The position numbers were made by a program, and so were the translations under genes. A stretch of DNA of 64,000 nucleotides from Dioszegia crocea (Eukaryota > Basidiomycota > Tremellomycetes > Tremellales > Bulleribasidiaceae): the NCBI GenBank assembly GCA_001600615.1, contig BCKK01000006.1, positions 620,001 through 684,000 on the forward strand, in the 5' to 3' direction. The notes under the pieces are model-generated. The model was not told where the DNA came from. It saw nothing but the letters and a program-made list of their open reading frames with translations, and searched no databases. Below are positions 1 to 12,589 of this stretch, one piece after another. Numbering within the stretch: position 1 is the first letter of the stretch; each line of letters starts with the position of its first letter.

Positions 1-341
1 GGATAGCGCTCCGATCCACACCGGGCCTAACGGCCTTCGCCGTCCTCTTCGGATTCTGGTCAGGCGCCTATGTCTCTCAACAAGCGCCCATGTCTTCAGC
101 CGAGGCTGACGATATGCGATTCGCCGGAACACTTGTGGGGCAAGTCATGTTCTTTATGAGTTTCGCTCAGCTATTTGGAGGGTCGATATTTGGGGCTTTG
201 TTGGGGAATGGGTCAACGCAGGATCAACTGGATAATGCGCCAAAGGCCATTGCGATGGGTGCGAGTATGATGACGCTTACGGCGATCTTGCTGTTGATTG
301 GACGTTTGGCGAGGAGTAGAGAACTATGGGCCAAAGTATAG
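1..341 (+). CDS. MFS transporter, C-terminal part (5' end outside window)
   Basis: This is the last exon of a major facilitator superfamily protein of the fungal monocarboxylate-transporter-like type. The frame is open from base 3 and stops at 339-341. The 112 visible residues hold two to three hydrophobic segments, the conserved loop APMSSAEADDMRFAGTLVGQ before a membrane helix, and end in RSRELWAKV. The protein would sit in the plasma or an organelle membrane; the substrate cannot be told from this part. The same exon recurs in the next gene (2541-3074) with about 102 of 112 residues identical, so this is one half of a tandem duplication. The rest of the gene lies to the left of the window, so I cannot tell whether this copy is intact. 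Confidence 0.88.
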   Translation, partial: IALRSTPGLTAFAVLFGFWSGAYVSQQAPMSSAEADDMRFAGTLVGQVMFFMSFAQLFGGSIFGALLGNGSTQDQLDNAPKAIAMGASMMTLTAILLLIGRLARSRELWAKV

Positions 342-509
342 GTGGTCGATGTCGTCATCACTTAGGACTTGCAGTATTAGTTTGTACTTGTAGTCTTGTT
401 GCATCATAGTGTAGGCAGGATTTACATCCTGAGGTTGAATCAAAAGCTCGGACGCGGATAAATCGCCATTTGGAGATGTGGAGGAGCGGTGGAGGTCAAG
501 CGTAACTCA

Positions 510-560
510 CGCCCCCACCCCGGGGGCGGTGGTCGAGCATCCCCGCCGTGGGGGGGGATG
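510..560. repeat. Two adjacent GC-rich hairpins
   Basis: CGCCCCC (510-516) pairs with GGGGGCG (522-528) across a 5-nt loop. CATCCCC (538-544) pairs with GGGGATG (554-560) across a 9-nt loop. Both stems are perfect over 7 bp. They lie between the duplicated transporter genes, about 170 nt past the first stop codon. Confidence 0.75.
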
Positions 561-572
561 GAGTTTAGCTTA

Positions 573-607
573 GTGGAGGTGGAGGTGGAGACAGAGTGGA
601 GGTGGAG
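573..607 (+). repeat. GGTGGA purine-rich microsatellite
   Basis: Imperfect tandem GTGGAG/GGTGGA units interrupted by ACAGA. The run is G-rich on the + strand and follows the two hairpins in the transporter spacer. Confidence 0.7.
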
Positions 608-797
608 TACCAGTGCGGCATATTAATATTTCCCTTCAGCAGTCCCGGTAAAACCCACCCCGACGCGGATCAACTTCCATTCGAGCAGCAGCCAGCATTG
701 CCTAGAGAAAAAGATAGATTTCAGTATAAGATGCATCACTTCCTTTTGGAATCGTATCTTCACGCCAGAGGGACGATTCAAATCCGCTTGCCAGCAA

Positions 798-3074
798 ATG
801 TCGCCTGTACCTCAACCCCGACGGGAGTCTAAAACGAGCTCTCAATCATCCTCTGAGCTACCACCTCTTCGCAGCCAGCCCCTCGGGCACCTAGACAGTC
901 ACACTTCGAGATCCAACCCAGAGTGAACGGCAAGGGCAACACCGGTAACACATCCCGTCCATCGTACCGCGTCTAGATCATCACACCGGTCGGTCCACCA
1001 GACATTTATCGATGCCCCCGGAACAATTGCGGCCTTACCTGAGCTACAGCGACAGGAAAGCAAAGCGAGCGTTGCGACGCAGCTTAGTCAGGGAAAGACG
1101 CTTAGCCTGGGGAACTCTGAGATCAAGGTCGAGGAAAGTCGGCATGAGGATAAAGACGGGAAAGTCGTTCAAATATCGGCGAGTGGGATGGAAGTTACGT
1201 TTCCTGATGGAGGACTTGCTGTGAGTTCAGCGTCAGTAAAGCGGCCAGGCAAGGCTGATAGACATAAGGATGGCTCGTCGTGCTCGGCGGAGTATGTGCG
1301 CTGTTTTGTGGATTTGGGCTCACAGCGGCTCTTGGGGGTTTTCAGACGTATTACTCTTTCGTCCTGATACCTCAATACTCGACGTACGTCTCATTGTCTC
1401 ATTATTCCAGCCGAAGAGTGATTCGCTGATTCATATCAGGAGTACAATTGCTTGGATCATAGGGTACGCTTCTGACTCATCTCTATCCCAGGCCAGGCTG
1501 ACCCTGGCAGTGTCCAGGCATTTGTGACTTTTGCTCTCTCAGCATTCACAGGTTCACTGTTCGATAAAGTGGGCCACAGACCGTTGATTGCAGGTGAGCT
1601 TTCGGACTGCGTGACGAGTGGGACATGCTAATATCATCTAGTGGGTACACTACTCTCCGGTCTGGGCCTAATCCTACTTGCCCAATGTACAGAATACTGG
1701 CATTTGCTCTTGGTTCACGCCCTACCGATCGGGATTGGGAACAACTTGATGTGAGTGACTTTGCAATTACAGCTGGGCCCTAGTCAAAGAGAGTCTGATC
1801 AGTGTAGATTTATCTCGCCGATGGGTGTAGTCGGACAGTGGTTCTCACGCAATCGAGGTCTAGCATTGTGAGTGACTCTTTGCCACCTCCCTGAGAAAGG
1901 TTCTGACCCTAAACAGCGGAATACTAAGTGAGTGGCCTTCCACTAAGCGCTTGAGAGCGCACTGAAACCCATACAAGCTGACCTGCAGCTGCCGGAGCCT
2001 CGCTCGGATCGGTCATCTGGCCATTGATGATAGCCAACCTTCCACAAAAAGGTAAGCCAGCATAATACATCCTGTCCCAGCAGCTCAGGTTCTAGCGCTG
2101 ACAAGGCAGTGGGGTTTGCCTGGACAGTCCGAATCATGGGAATCGCAACTCTCGGTCTCGGTACCGCATCGTTTTTCCTTCTCCAAACGCGATTACCGCC
2201 CAAGCCACCAGGACCCTTCTACCATTTCGCCGCATTCCGGAAATTGAGCTATACTTGTGTGGCGTTATCAGCTTTTGTGAGTCACTACTCTGGCTTACGC
2301 TCTGTTAGCCTTGGCTCCCTCAAAAGTCTTGAGCTTCAGGCGAAAGCTCGGATTTTGCTGTTCGTTGAGTGCACCAGCTGATCGATCAGACCTACGTACT
2401 TAGCTTCTTCAGCTTCATGAGTTTTATCGGAACATTTGGGAATTTGGCGGGGTTGGGCGATTATGCGCCATATCTCCTGTAGGTCTGAATCTGCTGTGGC
2501 CATTGACAGCAAGTGTTGATGTCGATCAGGATCATAGCGAATGCCTCATCACTATTTGGCCGTGTCGGTCTGGGCTGTAAGTACCGTACCCTTTTTCAGC
2601 CTCGCGACCTCCCGCTCTAAGCCCAACCTGTCGCAGCCGGATAAGCTGACTCCCTCAGTGCTCGCAGACTACATCGGGCCATACAACGTCTCCACCCTAT
2701 CCGTACTCATCATGACTGTCCTCTACTGGGCATGGATAGCTATCCGATCGACACCCGGTCTCACAGCATTTGCCGTCCTATTCGGTTTCTGGTCCGGCGC
2801 CTACTTCTCTCAACAAGCACCCATGTCAGCGGCCGAGGCTGACGATATGCGATTCGCTGGGACGCTCGTCGGGCAGGTGTTATTCTTCATGAGCTTTGCA
2901 CAATTATTCGGAGGATCGATATTTGGTGCATTGCTGGGGAATGGATCGCCGCAGAGTCAGTTGGACAATGCGCCGAGGGCGATCGCTATGGGTGCGAGTA
3001 TGATGACGGCTACGGCGATCTTGCTCGTGGTTGGGCGATTGGCGAGGAGTAGGGAGTTGTGGGCTAAAGTTTAG
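798..3074 (+). CDS. MFS transporter, monocarboxylate-transporter-like, tandem copy 2
   Basis: Membrane transporter of the major facilitator superfamily with about ten short introns. The start ATG at 798 opens a polar cytosolic tail; a 54-nt intron at 923-976 keeps the frame. The family signature FPDGGLA at 1200-1220 comes just before the first helix (WLVVLGGVCALFCGFG). Later exons give FISPMGVVGQWFSRNRGLA (1810-1870), GASLGSVIWPLMIANLPQK (about 1990-2052), LADYIGPYNVSTLSVLIM and the terminal exon 2541-3074. The junction after 1220 is uncertain: the obvious GTGAGT donor does not restore the frame, while a weaker GTTCAG donor at 1225 does. The last exon is about 91% identical to the gene to its left. 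The substrate is unknown; relatives carry monocarboxylates, riboflavin or similar compounds. Confidence 0.85.
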
Positions 3075-3231
3075 ATTGCCGTAGATTCCTGTATTTGTTG
3101 CATTAGTGATGTCTAGCCGAGTAGAAGCCGAGTAGGCCAGTCCGTTATGCTGACATTAGTCACTCTCTGCTATGTCGGGAACATTCGACCCATAACATGT
3201 CCCTACATCTGCACTTGCCCATCAAGCCAAC

Positions 3232-4342
<1,111 letters not shown>

Positions 4343-4931
4343 GTCTACTATGTGATGTCTTGACATGTGCGTCTTGGGCAGGGGATCTGATAGCGATTAG
4401 CAGGCTCTGAAAAAGGTGAGGGCAAGCTCTCGCTGTCATACCGCCTCGCTGGACGCGTTTCAGGTTGACCCCTGACACTCAGGGCCAAACTGCCACAAGC
4501 GGTGAATGTCTGATGTCAGGGGTGGTAATTGCTTCCGACAGCCTCCGTCCCCCGCAAAGGGAAAGAGGCCGAGTCCGAGTGAGGAATCCAGCGGCCAGCC
4601 AAAAGCTTGTTTGGTTCACCTCACCCTATAGCTTATCTGAAACGCCGCCCGACCTCGTATCCTCCACTCACAAGCGGTCAAGCCAGTGTCAGCGTGCTCT
4701 TACAGAGCCGCTTCTGAGATCTGATAGCCGACTTGGCAGATTAGCCCCACAAACACACACTAGGCGCGACAATCTCAAAGTGCCACACTCAATCTATTCG
4801 CGCTTGGATCGACCGCCACACACTCCTTTGTCCACTCATCCCCTTCCTTTGGCCTCATCTCCGACCTCATCGGTTCGGGTCTCGGTCCTCGGGATTTCAT
4901 CTTTCGCGCCCTGACGCTTATCCCCTAAAAG
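4343..4931. other. Divergent promoter region DPM1 / Q-rich gene
   Basis: No supported gene. An open frame at 4465-4914 looks non-coding. From about 4780 to 4930 the + strand is rich in C and T, as expected of the leader upstream of the next gene. Confidence 0.55.
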
Positions 4932-7301
4932 ATGCCGCGTATCGGGCGTAGAAAAGATGTCGTCCTTCTACTCCCCCCACCCAACTCCATACCCAAGAAC
5001 GGCGAATCGAGCAAAATGGCCCTTCAACATCCTCCCCAACCTCCATCACTCGACGTGCTGCTTATGGCACACCAAATTGCCCTGCAGCGAGGCGAACAGA
5101 TGGATATTGAGGCGTATATGACGGATGAGATGAGAAGGGAGTGGTTTGCTAGACAACGGCCATTCATGCCTGTCGAAGAAGTCAGGCGGTATACCCATGG
5201 CGCGGATGGAAGCTTAGCTGGATCTCCATATGGCGAAGGTGATCCACATTCGCAAGTGCGAAAGAAACGGAGGGGGATGTCATCACGCGATGACGACGAT
5301 TACAGGGACAACCACGCCGAACCATCATCAACCCCTTCATCTTCCTCATCACATCATGCCGACCTGGCCAATCCGGCCTACTCCCCCTCACACGGCTCGG
5401 GATCTGCGTCGAAACGCGCCAGAGTGTCGCTGGTCGAGCAGCACTGGCATCACCGCCGTCGCTCGTACCTTCCCGACGAAACAGAGCTCTCCCAAACCGA
5501 AACGGCTCATGCCGAGATGGGCGATTCGGCGGAACCTAGAGTCAAGGCAGAGGAAGGCGTAAGGGAGACTGGTAGTGCTCCACCGCTCTCGGCTATACCG
5601 GAAGTACCAGTGTATCCAGTGGCTCCGCCACATAGTGGTCCGGGGTCAGGTACCGGGAACTGGAAGCGGAAGCCTGAACCAGAGGCGGACAAGGAGGATA
5701 TCCAAGCTAGCGCGTCGTACTGGTACGTTTTCATCAGACTCACATATTCTGCATACCAGTAGCTGACAACCAGGAACACGCTCTTGATAAGGGCGCGTAA
5801 AGACCGCGGACCCCAATGGGATTTCTCCACCCAGTCACACCAAGTTGACCGCTTTTCCAAGTCATACTACACCCACATGGACAAGACACCGCCTGCCGAG
5901 TCGGGCGTGGCGTCAGGAACGGGCACGGGGGCTATACTGGCAGGAACGGTGGCGGAGGGGATGGGCGCAGCGCAGAATGAATCAGCGTCTGGGGCTGGGT
6001 TGGCGGATGACGGGCCGCTCTTCAAGAGTTTGGCAAGGGGTTCGATATCGGACGATCAGAGGGTTGTTTCGGGTGGAATGACGATTCCTGCTTTACCATT
6101 CACGGGCGCTGTGACTCCGGTCGGAGGTGGGGGAGGGACGATGAAGCTCAATCGGTCATATTCCCATTCGAGCAATACGGGACCCAGTCCATCGGGCGGA
6201 GGACAAGGAACGGCGTTGGCGTTACCGGCCGATCAATTACCCCCTCGAACCGATTCTTTATTCCCCTCCCACAACACAAATGCTCCCATCCCTAATCCCC
6301 AATCCATAACCCCTTCCGCACCGAGTACAGTCCAACTCCAGTTATTACAGCAACAACAGCAGCTTATCCTGCAACATCGGCAGCAGCAGGAGGCTCAAAA
6401 ATTGCAGCAGCAGCACCAACAACAGCAGCAGCAGCAGCCGTCCAACCCCACACAGGCGCAGGTGAATGCAGCTCAACAACAATCTTTCCAGCAATTTCAA
6501 CAACAGCAGCAGGCTGCCCAATCTCGTTTCCCTGCTCATTTACAACATCTTGCCAATTCCCACCTGCATCCTCAGTACGCGTCACCCACTCCCGGATCGG
6601 CGAATTCGGGTAATGTGCCTCTACCATCTCTGTCGCCTAGCCCAGGGAATGGGACCGGTCAATTTACCTCGCCCGGACTATACCCGTCTGGGAATGGTAA
6701 TCAGGCGGGCGGTCAGGGTCAAGGTCAGGGTCAGGGTCAGGGTGGGAATACCAATGCAGCTGGCGGAGGCTCGACAAACGGTTTCAGTCCGTATCCCAAT
6801 CAATCTTCCCCCCTCTCTTTCCCTCCTCAACTCCCGGGTCAATCACAGGGTCAATCCCAAATATCTACGTCGGGCGGATTTCAACCTCCTCCAGCCATGC
6901 AACTCAAAATGCAACCCTCTCGCAATAATCAGACTCCAGTTGGGTCCAATATGAACTCTAATCCGGCCCAAGGAGGAGGAGGAGCGCAGGCTACACATCC
7001 CTGGGCGGCCCAGGCGCAATCTATGGGTCTGACGCTTGGGCAATTTCAGACGATGGTGCAGCAGCGACAAGCGGCTCAACAGGCGCAGCAGGGTCAAAGC
7101 GGGCAGATGCAAAGTGGGATGGGAGGGATGAACCCACAAGGGATGAATACACAGGGGATGAATGGGATGGGAATGGGTAGACCGTCAGCTATCAGTATGG
7201 CGCAATTGGCGGGTGGGCCTATGACGGGCATGGGTGGGAATGGCATGAGGGGAGGGAGTGGGGGTGGAGGACCAATGCTAGGTGGAGGTGGCGGGGGGTG
7301 A
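4932..7301 (+). CDS. Glutamine-rich low-complexity protein, possible transcription regulator
   Basis: I do not recognise a domain family. Exon 1 runs from ATG 4932 to 5722, a 51-nt intron spans 5723-5773 (acceptor after CTGACAACCAG), and exon 2 runs to 7301. An alternative in-frame start is 5016 (MALQHPPQPP). The N-terminal part has a helical stretch (LDVLLMAHQIALQRGEQMD...AYMTDEMRREWFARQ). The segment joined across the intron, SYWNTLLIRARKDRGPQWDF, is the most conserved-looking piece. The rest is disordered: polyglutamine at about 6340-6520, a GQGQGQ run at about 6713-6740, HPWAAQAQSMGLTLGQFQTM near 6998, then a methionine/glycine-rich tail ending in GGGG. Composition of this kind is common in transcription coactivators and RNP proteins, but the function is inference only. 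Confidence 0.8.
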
Positions 7302-7803
7302 TTGACTTTTGTAGGAGGGCGTGGGCCTATCGGTGTAATTTGAGGATTGGGATCAAGGCATGTATGGATGGCCCTGTACGGCTTTCGAGGGTGATGTAAT
7401 GGCTAAATGATAGAATCACCAGCGGCATCCATCCCTCTCATTTGGCCGAGAATTGGATAAATGTCTGTTCCTGGCCGGCGTCCACTCGACGGACTGCACA
7501 GATGACTCGCATTGATCTATACAAAACTAAGCAACCAGAGAATTGTCCTTTATATACAAAATCGAGATCCCGAATCGTTCATCCCTCCGCTCAAAGACCC
7601 TCCACTGCTCATCATATCGTCGTATCGTTTATCGTTGTTTCGTTGACTTTCATCGTTTTGGTCGCGTCGTATATCTACCTTCCCTATGTGGCATCCGTCA
7701 CACCTCCATTGAGCTATAAAACAGCCTTGCCTTCGCATCCAGCAATTGTGGATAGGCAATCCTACCTTGTCAGCTCTCTCTCAGGCAGTTCGAGACGCAT
7801 AGC
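7302..7803. other. Convergent 3' region
   Basis: The 3' regions of the Q-rich gene (+) and the RRM gene (-) meet here. The open frame at 7442-7867 overlaps the terminal exon of the RRM gene and is not supported as a gene. Confidence 0.5.
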
Positions 7804-10800
7804 TCACAATTTACACAACGCCTCAGTGTCTTCACGCTCCACCATACCCCTGGCGACTTTCAGCTGAGACAGCTTTTTGCCCCAGCTTGCCTAAAACGCA
7901 TCAGCTTGGCTCTATTCGGTGGCAGAGAATACGTCAACTGACCTGAAAATGCTTAGCGACCATAGCAGTAATCTCCGCATCCCTCTGTAAGACCGCTTTG
8001 TCCCTCACGGCCAAGATCCACCGCGCCAGTTGACCCGCCTCGTCCGATGTAGGCCGACTCATACCCAATTTCTGGAGGATATCCGTGCCCGACGCTGAAG
8101 ATAGGTGCGCCATGATTTCCAGAGCGGATCGGGCGGCGAGGGTGTCGAGGCGGATCTCGTCAAGCGCAAGATAGACGACCTGGGATGGAGAGGTGAGAGG
8201 GGCGTCTGAGGCGATGGATGTGCCAGTATCGGAACTAGTGATTGCCGACGGAGGAGGGGAAGTAGAAGAGGAAGTATCGGAACTCCCCTCGGCCGCTGTG
8301 GGGGTTGAAAGCTCCTGCTCTCTCTGGAGCAACAGCTGACGCTTCGCCGACCCATACTTCGAAGCCAGAAACCCGCGGTGGTGCGTCGCCCGAATACGAT
8401 CGGAAGGCTGGAGCTGATTCCAGAGAATATCGACCACCGGTTCGGCGTTAAAAGGGTCGATCTTAGCCACCTCCACAATGAGCTTGGCGCGGAGATCGGC
8501 CTCGGTCAAGATGTTGATGTGAAGGGGGGAGGAAGAAGAGGGATTGGGCGAAAAGAGGGGTTCAGATGCGTCGAGAGGGATTTGAGATGTGTGAAGTTCA
8601 ATCGCGTAGTCAGGATCGGCCTGTAGGATAGCGAAGGTCTCCGCGATCCTTCCTTCGAGCCGCTTGGGGGCGACGAGCAGGAAAAGGAGGGCGAGGTCAT
8701 GTGCGACCAGAGTTCTGATGGCGGGTTCGGTACAGCTCTCAGGCACGTTATGGGTTCGAGCGTACTTGGCCACTGGCCCAGTGACGAATCTCGACAGGGC
8801 GAGCTTCCGATCTTCGCCAGAAAGAAGTCGGATGCTGTCAACCGTTTCGACGCACTGCAACGTCAGGAATGCCCTCACTGACTAGACAATGTCTGACTTA
8901 CAAATGAAGACTCGACCGGCGCGCGCATATTCCTGACTCGCTTGGCATTCCGTGTGGGACTGATCCGCCTCGCACCCGGGCCTGAGGTGATGTCCGACGA
9001 ATTGGCATATCGTTCCGCTTGCTTATCGGGACGAAGCTTCCGCGGCTCGTGCAATGTGACGGCGATCTGCTGTGACCCAACTCTGGTGTTGTTCATGATT
9101 TGGATGGCGTGTGCGGCTGGGTCATCAGCTGGATGTTCCACAGTCACGGACAAATCAGCTCACCCTCGTTTGGCGAGTAGAAGCTGACAAAACCGTATCC
9201 ACGACTTCGACCTTCATCATCCCGCATGACTTTGGCGCTGACGATCCGACCGACCTGAAAAGTCAGCTTTGCAGATTCAGGCTATAGGCACTGCATAGCT
9301 TACATTGGAGAAGATGTCATCTAGGACGAACGAGTTTATATCAGAGTCGAGATTCTGCGTGATCAGCGTGATGGCGCCGCTACATTTGATCAAGCATACC
9401 TTGACGAAAACATTGCTGTAGTCAACCAGACCAGATGAGCTCGTTGCTCCCGGTCCAGTAAGCGGGGAAGGTCGAAGATTCTGACCTGGACCTGAAGGGT
9501 ATCAGCTTTGACCTGCTCGCCATCTGTCCCTTGGAACTGACCATGATGAATGACTGTTCCATCATCCGCTATGATCCCAGAAGGCATAAGCTCCCCCTCG
9601 AGCGAATTACTCAAGGTGATACTCCAAGTGCGCCGATGTGCAACACCCGTTTGGCCGATTTGCACTTGGCTCATAGACCGTCTGAGACCGAGCGGGGCCA
9701 TGTTAGAGCCAGTAGGGACACTCGATCGTCGGTCAAAGGACTGAGTCTTCGTCATGCCCCAAGAGGCGAAGATGTTGTGATTCGCCCAGGGAGCGGGTAT
9801 GAATTCGGTTGATGGGGTAAGGGGGGAAGGAGGGGCCATGTATTGTGGGACAGGACCGAAGTTGGGAGTGTTGGGAGCGGTGTAGATTGGCAGACCCATC
9901 CGGCGGAAGATCTCGGGATCGACATTTGAGCTGTTGATGGCCGTGTTTGCAATCTGCAGGGCAGGATGCTCAATCTGGGGGAAGATCCGAGGTGTAGTGG
10001 GTAAAGGGATATTGTTCGGATCATGAGCGTGAGGTGGAGGAGGCGGAAGAACCTGTTCAGCGAAGATGAAACTGGATAGTCAGCTTTTGACAACGATCGA
10101 AGGCTCACATTTGCCATCCCTTGATCAACAGCCCGGCACCGCCGAATCCATGCTCAAATTGCCTCGCCTCATCCTCATGCCAGAACACAACCCTAGCACT
10201 CCACGACAGGAGAGGCGGACCAAGTTCGGAGGGAAGACCTTCCTCAAACCACACCGAGATCTGCCTTAGAGAGCCCCAGGGCCGAATGATATCGAACAGC
10301 TCGCCGAGAGAGGGGACTTGAGCACTAAGCGCTGTGGCCGCGTCTTTGATGTCGATGGACGGTGTAGGGATGACCTGAAGTGTCGGACGAAGGTAGCGGG
10401 CGGAGACTGGGGGATTGGGGAAGGGAGGGATTTGGGGAAGAGCGTATGGGGAATTAGGTGGTGGGCGGGTCGACACGATTAGACCGGCATGAGCCATGAA
10501 TGGATGAGCTACGAGGATAGCAAGTGCCTTTTCCGCTGTTAGGTCAGCTACTTCTTCCATTGCGAGGCGCGTCCGCTAGCTTACCGCTATGAAGGTTAGT
10601 GAAGTGAAGAGTACCTTCCTTGTCAGCTTTTGCCCTATGGCGGTTTGAGTAAGACATACCTGCTCTAGGCATCCAATCGTAGTATGCATCAGGCTTCAAC
10701 CTATCTTTAGGGTCGACTGGCATATTGAGCTTGATCCTGACCGGCAGGCAGTCTCGGAGAGCGTCTACAATAGCCACCTCGGGCATATCAGCGGGCACGT

Positions 10801-11300
10801 TCGAGATGTACAGGTCGGTGCTGGTCTGTGTTGTCAGCAACGCGCAAGGAGAAGTGAGACTGTACTGACCAAGTGTGGGTGGGGACGCGGTCCAGCATGA
10901 GGAACTGGCGAGTGGTGGGAGAGGCTGTAAGTCGGGTGCGGATTGTCGTAAGGAAAGGACGGGAAGATCTGGACAGGCGTCGAGCTGTGAAACTGCTGGT
11001 GTCAGCCCGCTATGGGATAGTGTGAGGGGTATGATGACTCACAGATGTAGGAACAGGTCCACTATGACCTGATATCCTCAGTCCTCCCGAGTTTCGCCTC
11101 ATGCCTGTCATCCTGGCTTCCCCCGATGCGCGGCGGTGAGGTCCCCGTCCTTGACCCGAATAAGCAGGTGGGGTAGGAGGCAGCGGATATTGCTGGAAGT
11201 GGGGCTGAGAAGGAGGAGGTGGAAGGTTGATGGAGAGCGCAGAAGCGCTGTGCTGCAGAGGAAGGAAGGCGGGGGGAAGTGGGATTGGATAGGCAGTCAT
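7804..11300 (-). CDS. Three-RRM RNA-binding protein with helical C-terminus
   Basis: Cytosolic or nuclear RNA-binding protein. The start ATG at 11300 opens a proline/serine-rich tail. RRM1 begins with the RNP2-like TSTDLYISNVPADMPE near 10815. A second, divergent RRM contains LGELFDIIRPWGSLRQISVW and ARVVFWHEDEARQFEHGF (10115-10325). RRM3 is canonical and poly(A)-binding-protein-like: NVFVKNLDSDINSF, then SRGYGFVSFYS (RNP1) near 9190, then AIQIMNNTRVGSQQIAV. A helical C-terminal region (7940-8880) follows. The frame has a stop at 7934-7936, but CAG/GTCAGT there is a splice donor; a short last exon follows (ASWGKKLSQLKVARG..., stop 7804-7806) with a CTGAT branch site. The layout recalls Pes4/Mip6- or Rrm4-like proteins; orthology is not proven. 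Confidence 0.85.
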
Positions 11301-12589
11301 CGAGCTGGCCTCCTGTTTTGCTTAGCTGTGTTCGGTATGGGGGTGGGTCATAACTGACCGGCGGAGTCAAGGAAGAGAGCTGAGATTTGGTTGAGTGCCA
11401 AGCCCAGTTCTGAGAAGAAGGAAGGGAGTGGGAGTGGGAGAAAGCGGGTAGACAGGAAGTGAGGACGTCAGGCTAGAGCTAAGGAGATCAGCCGCCACAA
11501 CGAGGGGAGGAGAAGCGAGGGTGAAGAGTGGGAATGGCAAGCTTGTTGGAATCTAGAAGTGCACAATCAAGACAGGAGATGATCTGATTGCCTAGCTTTT
11601 ATACCCCGCCAATCGTGTCAGCCATGACGAGTTTTCCCCATTCCTCTAATTCGGCTCTCCGAATAATCCGGCGACGCACACAGCATGTCCATGCGGCGGC
11701 CACCCCGAAACTCTGCAGTCCACACAGAGAGGACCGAGCGCAAATGATGCTGGGAAGGAAAGGGAGGGGGAAATTGATGGTCGTCAAGTGATGTAGTCGG
11801 AATTGTCAAGCCAATGTAAAGCTTGTCAAAGGGAGCGAGCGGAAGGTGGGGGTTACACACCTCAATTTCACACTGTGACATGTGTGCTCCATCAGTCACG
11901 CCGTTACACCCCGAGCAGATCGGACGGTCGTAGGCGGTCTATGGTCGATATTGCCGCCAAGGAGTCGAATCGTATGGCCTCCTCGGTGTCGATCTACTGT
12001 CGTGTGGTCATGGAGCCGGCTGAGCACAGCTATTCGCCTCACCTACAAGTCCCAGATCTCTGCCTGAGAATAGATAGCAATGTCAGTAATTCAGGGAAGA
12101 TCGAAAGGATGATGATGAGCGCTGCGGCTGGGGGTCTGTGCGTCAGCCTAAAAAAAGTCTGGTAAACCTTGACCCCGCTTTGTGTTTCGTGATGTGTTTC
12201 ATGTTGTCCAGGAGGCTTCGCCAGCTACCCGAGGTCAGTATCGAGCATCCGGTCGCGCCGCATGGAGAAGCAAGGGAAACTGCCAGTGGTATGCGGTTCA
12301 AATGCTTGGATTTCGTTGTCAGATCAGAGGACATCGAAGCCAAAGGAGAGAGACTGCGGAGGCGAGGATCTGATTGGACGCTTCGCATGCCGTAAGGCCG
12401 TTTCATCTTCGGGCAAGCTTCACGTCGCTGCCATTTGCGGCACAGACCGTAGCAAGAGATAGCAAGCCATCAAGAAACAATAAATGCGGCATGGAGAGCC
12501 GTGCAAACCGACAAGATTCAATTTGCATTCAAACAAGCAACGAGGATTGGCTGTATTTGAAGCACTTTTTTTCTCCTTCTCCCGCCAGC
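11301..12589. other. Long intergenic region, no supported gene
   Basis: About 1.3 kb between the start of the RRM gene and the stop of SND1, both on the minus strand. It contains the RRM leader and promoter (11301-11620). Short open frames on both strands (for example 11803-12165 and 12143-12406) show no domain, no splice logic and no start context that would support a gene. An unannotated non-coding RNA cannot be excluded. Confidence 0.5.
11596..11603 (-). promoter_or_regulatory. TATA box with neighbouring ATTGG (CCAAT) box
   Basis: On the minus strand TATAAAAG is preceded by ATTGGCGGGG, so an inverted CCAAT box and a TATA box sit together about 300 nt upstream of the RRM gene ATG at 11300. 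The CT-rich leader between them fits a transcription start near 11560. Confidence 0.5.

Larger units (their letters stand above)
342..797. other. Intergenic spacer between tandem MFS copies, with GC hairpins
   Basis: No gene is supported here. It holds the 3' region of the first MFS copy and the promoter of the second. Two adjacent GC-rich inverted repeats lie at 510-528 and 538-560, followed by a purine-rich GGTGGA repeat at 573-607. A short open frame at 596-832 has no coding features. Confidence 0.6.

Noticed and set aside
4465..4914. 149-codon + frame upstream of the Q-rich gene
   Set aside because: Composition is leader-like, no domain, no start context, and it lies in a divergent promoter.
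6345..6627. Leucine/valine-rich minus-strand frames
   Set aside because: Antisense shadow of the CAG/CAA polyglutamine tract.
7442..7867. 141-codon + frame
   Set aside because: Overlaps the true terminal exon of the RRM gene on the opposite strand and has no recognisable features.
11588..12406. Several short frames on both strands
   Set aside because: No conserved motifs, no consistent splicing, low-quality codon pattern.
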